64,000 nt of DNA, from positions 735,001 through 799,000 of the forward strand of contig NZ_CP032347.1 in NCBI RefSeq assembly GCF_005222205.1. The letters are read 5' to 3'. The notes under the pieces are model-generated. The model had not been told where the DNA came from and did not search any database. It saw only the letters and a list, made by a program, of their open reading frames with translations. A program made the position numbers and the translations under genes. Of the stretch, positions 59,992 to 64,000 are shown one piece after another. The number at the start of each line of letters is the position of its first letter. Position 1 is the first letter of the stretch. This stretch comes from Azospirillum brasilense (GTDB taxonomy: Bacteria > Pseudomonadota > Alphaproteobacteria > Azospirillales > Azospirillaceae).

Positions 59992-60453
59992 TCAGAGGGG
60001 GAGGGGGCCGTCGTTCTTGACCTCCTCCATCACCGCGTAGGTGCGCGTCTCCCGGACGCCGGGCAGCGACAGCAGCACATCCCCCAGGAACCGCCGGTAG
60101 GCCGCCATGTCGGCCACCCGCGTCTTGACCAGATAGTCGAACCCGCCGGCCACCATGTGGCATTCCAGGACCTCCGGCGCGTGTCGGATGGCCTGGGCGA
60201 AGCGGTCGAACACGTCGGGCGTCGTCTTGTCGAGCAGCACCTCGACGAACACCATCAGCCCGAAGCCCAACCGGTGCGGATCGAGCCGCGCCGTGAACCC
60301 CGTGACATAGCCGTCCTTCAGCAACCGCCGCATCCGCTCGCCGGCGGTCGTGGGCGACAGGCCGACCCGCTCCGCCAGATCCACGGCGGAAATCCGCCCG
60401 TCCATCTGCAAAATCGCCAGGATGCGCCGGTCGGTCCGGTCAAGCTCCGTCAT
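59992..60453 (-). CDS. putR: Lrp/AsnC-family regulator, probably PutR
   Basis: The 153-residue protein starts MTELDRTDRRILAILQMDGR with the AsnC-type HTH (SAVDLAERVGLSPTTAGERMRRL, read in parts). It has the RAM ligand-binding domain (GLMVFVEVLLDKT, HMVAGGFDYLVKTRVADMAAY). In Agrobacterium and Rhodobacter an Lrp-type PutR activates putA in response to proline. Here it diverges from proC-putA, and this PutA has no DNA-binding domain of its own, so the same role is likely. The start is ATG 60453. Confidence 0.85.
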   Translation of the reverse strand: MTELDRTDRRILAILQMDGRISAVDLAERVGLSPTTAGERMRRLLKDGYVTGFTARLDPHRLGFGLMVFVEVLLDKTTPDVFDRFAQAIRHAPEVLECHMVAGGFDYLVKTRVADMAAYRRFLGDVLLSLPGVRETRTYAVMEEVKNDGPLPL

Positions 60454-60621
60454 TTTCGCGCTCCATGCCGCCTTTAGCCGTTGATATCGCGGATGTGAGG
60501 CGAAAACAACCGTGGAGGCACGGCGGACTCCGCGATAGTCTGCGGATGCCGCAGTGGAACAAGCAAAACAAAGCGAACACGGCGGCCTTGAGAAGACGAA
60601 TTGGATCGGGTGAGAGACACC

Positions 60622-61506
60622 GTGACCTTCGATATTGGCCCCAATGCCGCGGATGGCGCCGGATCGGCGCCGGGCGGCGGCACGATCCTTCTGCTGGGTG
60701 CCGGACGCATGGGCGGCGCCATGCTGCGCGGCTGGCTGGCGCAGGGCGTGCCGGCCGCCGCCATTGCGGTCGCCGACCCCAACCCCGCGCCGGATCTGGT
60801 CGAACTGGCCGCGCGGACCGGCGTCCGCGTGAATCCGGCGGACGGCGCCACGGTCGATACCGCCCCAGTCGATACCCTGGTGGTCGCGGTCAAGCCGCAG
60901 ATGGTGGAGAGCGCCGCGACGGGCGTGCAGGCGATGCTGGCGCCGCACACGCTGGTGCTGTCGATCATGGCGGGCAAGACGCTGGCCGACCTGCGCCGCC
61001 TGTTCCCGGCGGCGGGCAGCGTGGTGCGGGCGATGCCGAACCTTCCGGCTGCGGTCGGCCGCGGCGCCACCGTCGCGGTCGCCGAAGCGGGCTGTCCGGC
61101 GGATCGCAAGGAGCGCGCCGCTTCCCTGCTGACCGCGGTGGGAAGCCTGGAATGGCTGGCCGACGAGGCGCTGGTCGACGCCGCCACGGCGCTGTCCGGC
61201 TCCGGCCCCGCCTATGTCTTCTACCTCGTGGAGTGCCTGACCCGCGCCGGGGTGGAGGTGGGGCTGCCCGCCGACGTGTCGGAGCGGCTGGCCCGCGCCA
61301 CGGTCGAGGGGGCAGGGGCGCTGATGGGCGCCACCGGCCAGCCGGCGGCCGAACTGCGGGCCGGCGTGACCTCCCCCGGCGGGACCACGGCGGCCGGCCT
61401 TTCCAAGCTGATGGCCGATGACCACCTCCAGAATCTGTTGAACGCGACCCTGCGCGCGGCGGCCCAACGCGCCGCCGAACTGGGCGGAACCGGCCCGAAG
61501 GCCTGA
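60622..61506 (+). CDS. proC: Pyrroline-5-carboxylate reductase
   Basis: This protein reduces pyrroline-5-carboxylate to proline. The dinucleotide site ILLLGAGRMGGAMLRGWL lies near the start. AVKPQMVESA, RAMPNLPAAVGRG and ALSGSGPAYVFYLVECL are the family signatures, and GVTSPGGTTAAGL closes the active site. The start is unsettled: GTG 60622 (GGTGA eight bases upstream) is preferred, but TTG 60601 and GTG 60610 are in frame. PutA follows after about 80 bases. A biosynthetic enzyme next to the degradative one suggests shared control or cycling between proline and P5C. Confidence 0.9.
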   Translation: MTFDIGPNAADGAGSAPGGGTILLLGAGRMGGAMLRGWLAQGVPAAAIAVADPNPAPDLVELAARTGVRVNPADGATVDTAPVDTLVVAVKPQMVESAATGVQAMLAPHTLVLSIMAGKTLADLRRLFPAAGSVVRAMPNLPAAVGRGATVAVAEAGCPADRKERAASLLTAVGSLEWLADEALVDAATALSGSGPAYVFYLVECLTRAGVEVGLPADVSERLARATVEGAGALMGATGQPAAELRAGVTSPGGTTAAGLSKLMADDHLQNLLNATLRAAAQRAAELGGTGPKA

Positions 61507-61588
61507 CCCGAAAGCCTGAGAAGCACACCCCTTTTCACCATCAGGAACCGGCTCGCCCCCGGCCTGCGGATTCGAGCGGACGACACCG

Positions 61589-64000
61589 ATGAACAGCATG
61601 ACCAACCCGACCGCCACCCGGGCCGCCACCCGGACCGCCACCCCGTCCGCCGCCTCCGGCCGCGCGGCGCCGTTCGCGGACTTCGCGCCGCCCATCCGTC
61701 CGGCGACCGAGCTGCGCGCCGCGATCACCGCCGCCTACCGCCGGCCCGAGCCGGAATGCCTGCCCTTCCTGTTCGAGCAGGCGTCGCTGCCGCCCGGCGT
61801 CATCACCGCGGCGGCGGCCACCGCCCGCAAGCTGATCACCGCCCTGCGCGCCAAGCCGCGGGGCCGCGGCGTCGAGGGGCTGATCCACGAATACAGCCTG
61901 TCGAGCCAGGAAGGCATGGCGCTGATGTGCCTGGCGGAGGCGCTGCTGCGCATCCCCGACCACGCCACGCGCGACGCGCTGATCCGTGACAAGATCGCCG
62001 GCGGCGACTGGCAGGCGCATCTCGGCAAGGGCGGCTCGATGTTCGTCAACGCCGCCACCTGGGGCCTGCTGATCACCGGCAAGCTGACCTCGGCGGGCGG
62101 CGAGCAGGCGCTGTCCTCCGCCCTGACGCGCCTGATCGCGCGCGGCGGCGAGCCGCTGATCCGCCGCGGCGTCGATTTCGCCATGCGCATGATGGGCGAG
62201 CAGTTCGTCACCGGCCAGACCATCCAGGAGGCGCTGACCAACGCCCGCCCGATGGAGGCCGAGGGCTTCCGCTACTCCTACGACATGCTGGGCGAGGCGG
62301 CGCTGACGGCGGAGGACGCCGCGCGCTACTACGCCGACTACGAGAACGCCATCCACGCCATCGGCAAGGCGTCGGCGGGGCGCGGCGTCTATGAGGGGCC
62401 GGGCATCTCCATCAAGCTGTCGGCGATCCACCCGCGCTATTCGCGCGCCCAGGCCGACCGGGTGATGGACGAGCTGCTGCCGCGCGTGAAGGCGCTGGCG
62501 CTGCTCGCCAAGGGCTACGACATCGGCCTGAACATCGACGCCGAGGAGGCCGACCGGCTGGAGCTGTCGCTCGACCTGATGGAATCGCTGTGCTTCGACC
62601 CGGATCTGGCGGGCTGGAACGGCATCGGCTTCGTCGTCCAGGCCTACGGCAAGCGCTGCCCCTACGTCATCGACTTCCTGGTCGATCTGGCGCGGCGCAG
62701 CGGCCACCGGCTGATGATCCGTCTGGTCAAGGGCGCCTATTGGGACAGCGAGATCAAGCGCGCCCAGCTCGACGGGCTGCCCGACTTCCCGGTCTACACG
62801 CGCAAGGTCTACACCGACGTCTCCTACGTCGCCTGCGCCCGCAAGCTGCTGGCCGCCCCGGACGCGGTGTTCCCGCAGTTCGCCACCCACAACGCCCAGA
62901 CGCTCGCCACCATCTACGAGATGGCCGGCAACGACTTCCAGGTCGGCAAGTACGAGTTCCAGTGCCTGCACGGCATGGGCGAGCCGCTCTACAAGGAGGT
63001 CGTCGGCCCGCTGAAGCGGCCCTGCCGCATCTACGCGCCGGTCGGCACGCACGAGACGCTGCTGGCCTATCTGGTCCGCCGCCTGCTGGAGAACGGGGCC
63101 AACAGCTCCTTCGTCAACCGCATCGCCGACCCGGCGGTCCCGGTGGACGAGTTGGTCGCCGATCCGGTGGCGGTCGCCAGGGCCATCGCCCCGGTTGGCG
63201 CGCCGCACGCGCTGATCGCCCTGCCGCGGAACCTCTACGCGCCGGAGCGGGCGAACTCCGCCGGCATCGACCTGTCCGACGAGACGGAGCTGGCCCGCCT
63301 GTCCGCCGCCCTGTTGGCCAGCGCCGACATGACCTGGACCGCGGCACCGCTGCTGGCCGACGGCGAGCGGGCGGGGCAGGCCCAGCCGGTGCGCAACCCC
63401 GCCGACCGCCGCGACGTGGTCGGCTCGGTGACCGAGGCGAGCGAGGCCCTGGTGGCGGAGTCCTTCGGCCACGCCGTCGCGGCGGCGTCCGTCTGGGCCG
63501 CCACCCCGCCGGAGGAGCGCGCCGCCTGCCTGTTCCGCGCCGCCGACACGATGCAGGAGCGGATGCCGACCCTGCTCGGCCTGATCGTCCGCGAGGCCGG
63601 CAAGTCGCTGCCCAACGCCATCGCCGAGGTGCGGGAGGCCATCGACTTCCTGCGCTATTACGGGGCGCAGGCGCGCGACCGCTTCGACAACGCCACCCAC
63701 CGCCCGCTGGGGCCGGTGGTCTGCATCAGCCCGTGGAACTTCCCGCTGGCCATCTTCTCCGGCCAGATCGCCGCGGCGCTGGCCGCCGGCAACCCGGTGC
63801 TGGCGAAGCCGGCCGAGGAAACCCCGCTGATCGCCGCCGAGGCCGTGCGCATCCTGCACGCGGCGGGCATCCCCGCCGGCGCGCTCCAGCTTCTCCCCGG
63901 CGCGGGGGAGGTCGGCGCCGCCCTGGTCGGGAACGAGGCGGTGCGCGGGGTGATGTTCACCGGCTCCACCGAGGTGGCGCGGCTGATCCAGCGCCAGCTC
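61589..64000 (+). CDS. putA: Bifunctional proline dehydrogenase / P5C dehydrogenase (3' end cut)
   Basis: The frame opens at ATG 61589 and runs for 804 codons to the window edge; alphaproteobacterial PutA is about 1000-1250 residues, so several hundred are missing. There is no ribbon-helix-helix DNA-binding domain at the start. The FAD-binding proline dehydrogenase barrel covers about 170-480 (SIKLSAIHPRYSRAQ, RLVKGAYWDSEIKRAQ, YEFQCLHGMGEPLY). The aldehyde dehydrogenase domain starts near 560 (VCISPWNFPLAIFSGQIAAAL, then GVMFTGSTEVARLI). Its catalytic cysteine lies beyond the window. It oxidises proline to glutamate with substrate channelling. Confidence 0.93.
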   Translation, partial: MNSMTNPTATRAATRTATPSAASGRAAPFADFAPPIRPATELRAAITAAYRRPEPECLPFLFEQASLPPGVITAAAATARKLITALRAKPRGRGVEGLIHEYSLSSQEGMALMCLAEALLRIPDHATRDALIRDKIAGGDWQAHLGKGGSMFVNAATWGLLITGKLTSAGGEQALSSALTRLIARGGEPLIRRGVDFAMRMMGEQFVTGQTIQEALTNARPMEAEGFRYSYDMLGEAALTAEDAARYYADYENAIHAIGKASAGRGVYEGPGISIKLSAIHPRYSRAQADRVMDELLPRVKALALLAKGYDIGLNIDAEEADRLELSLDLMESLCFDPDLAGWNGIGFVVQAYGKRCPYVIDFLVDLARRSGHRLMIRLVKGAYWDSEIKRAQLDGLPDFPVYTRKVYTDVSYVACARKLLAAPDAVFPQFATHNAQTLATIYEMAGNDFQVGKYEFQCLHGMGEPLYKEVVGPLKRPCRIYAPVGTHETLLAYLVRRLLENGANSSFVNRIADPAVPVDELVADPVAVARAIAPVGAPHALIALPRNLYAPERANSAGIDLSDETELARLSAALLASADMTWTAAPLLADGERAGQAQPVRNPADRRDVVGSVTEASEALVAESFGHAVAAASVWAATPPEERAACLFRAADTMQERMPTLLGLIVREAGKSLPNAIAEVREAIDFLRYYGAQARDRFDNATHRPLGPVVCISPWNFPLAIFSGQIAAALAAGNPVLAKPAEETPLIAAEAVRILHAAGIPAGALQLLPGAGEVGAALVGNEAVRGVMFTGSTEVARLIQRQL

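Overview
The window is GC-rich throughout and its gene content points to an alphaproteobacterium of the Rhodospirillales, most probably Azospirillum or a close relative. The evidence is two chemoreceptors, an ExoQ-like Wzx/Wzy exopolysaccharide locus, an Lrp-type PutR next to proC and putA, and short GC-rich intergenic inverted repeats. This is inference from protein families, not from a database match. A parAB pair flanked by shared palindromes (33860-35939) suggests a large secondary replicon (megaplasmid or chromid). No replication initiator, rRNA, tRNA or CRISPR array was seen.

Layout. 1-7190: an IclR regulator (cut by the window edge) diverges from a CoA-dependent catabolic cluster made of a crotonase, a polyamine-type ABC importer whose two permeases are fused into one protein, and an acyl-CoA ligase. 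7206-11011: a terminator, a chemoreceptor, a small unknown gene and an acetyl-CoA hydrolase/CoA-transferase. 11293-19284: an amino-acid module with an AruH-like transaminase, IclR-hutF-hutG on the minus strand, and a divergent polar amino-acid ABC importer plus an MFS transporter; two matching 16-bp operator-like sites lie in the divergent promoter. 19367-20563: a stand-alone RecD/Dda-like helicase. 20779-25783: ttrBCA, a periplasm-facing tetrathionate-reductase-type molybdoenzyme. 26095-27968: a class A beta-lactamase divergent from an AmpR-like LysR regulator. 27978-33850: an aldo/keto reductase, a second chemoreceptor, an ABC transmembrane domain with no ATPase, and an HPP-CBS membrane protein behind a textbook SoxR-type promoter.

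33860-41335: parB-parA with candidate centromere sites, an M48 lipoprotein protease, a flavodoxin-like reductase, an HTH protein with a low-complexity tail, an AbrB-family membrane protein, a hydroxypyruvate-isomerase-like protein and an AEC transporter. 41421-42480: a complete IS630-family element with TA duplication, terminal inverted repeats and a -1 frameshift site. 42493-59392: a long minus-strand exopolysaccharide locus: glycosyltransferases, Wzx flippase, ExoQ-like polymerase, Wzc-type co-polymerase, nucleotide-sugar dehydrogenase, a GNAT-like protein, a polysaccharide deacetylase, and two clearly paralogous right-handed beta-helix proteins, one carrying tandem carbohydrate-binding-like modules. 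59823-64000: a 48-residue membrane peptide, a PutR-like Lrp regulator, proC and the first 804 codons of putA.

The points most worth following up are the SoxR-type promoter on the HPP-CBS gene, the perfect 46-bp palindrome that shares its core with a site upstream of parA, the beta-helix pair in the exopolysaccharide locus, and the importer plus CoA-ligase pathway with a fused permease and altered catalytic residues. All coordinates and motifs were read by eye; no homology search was run.
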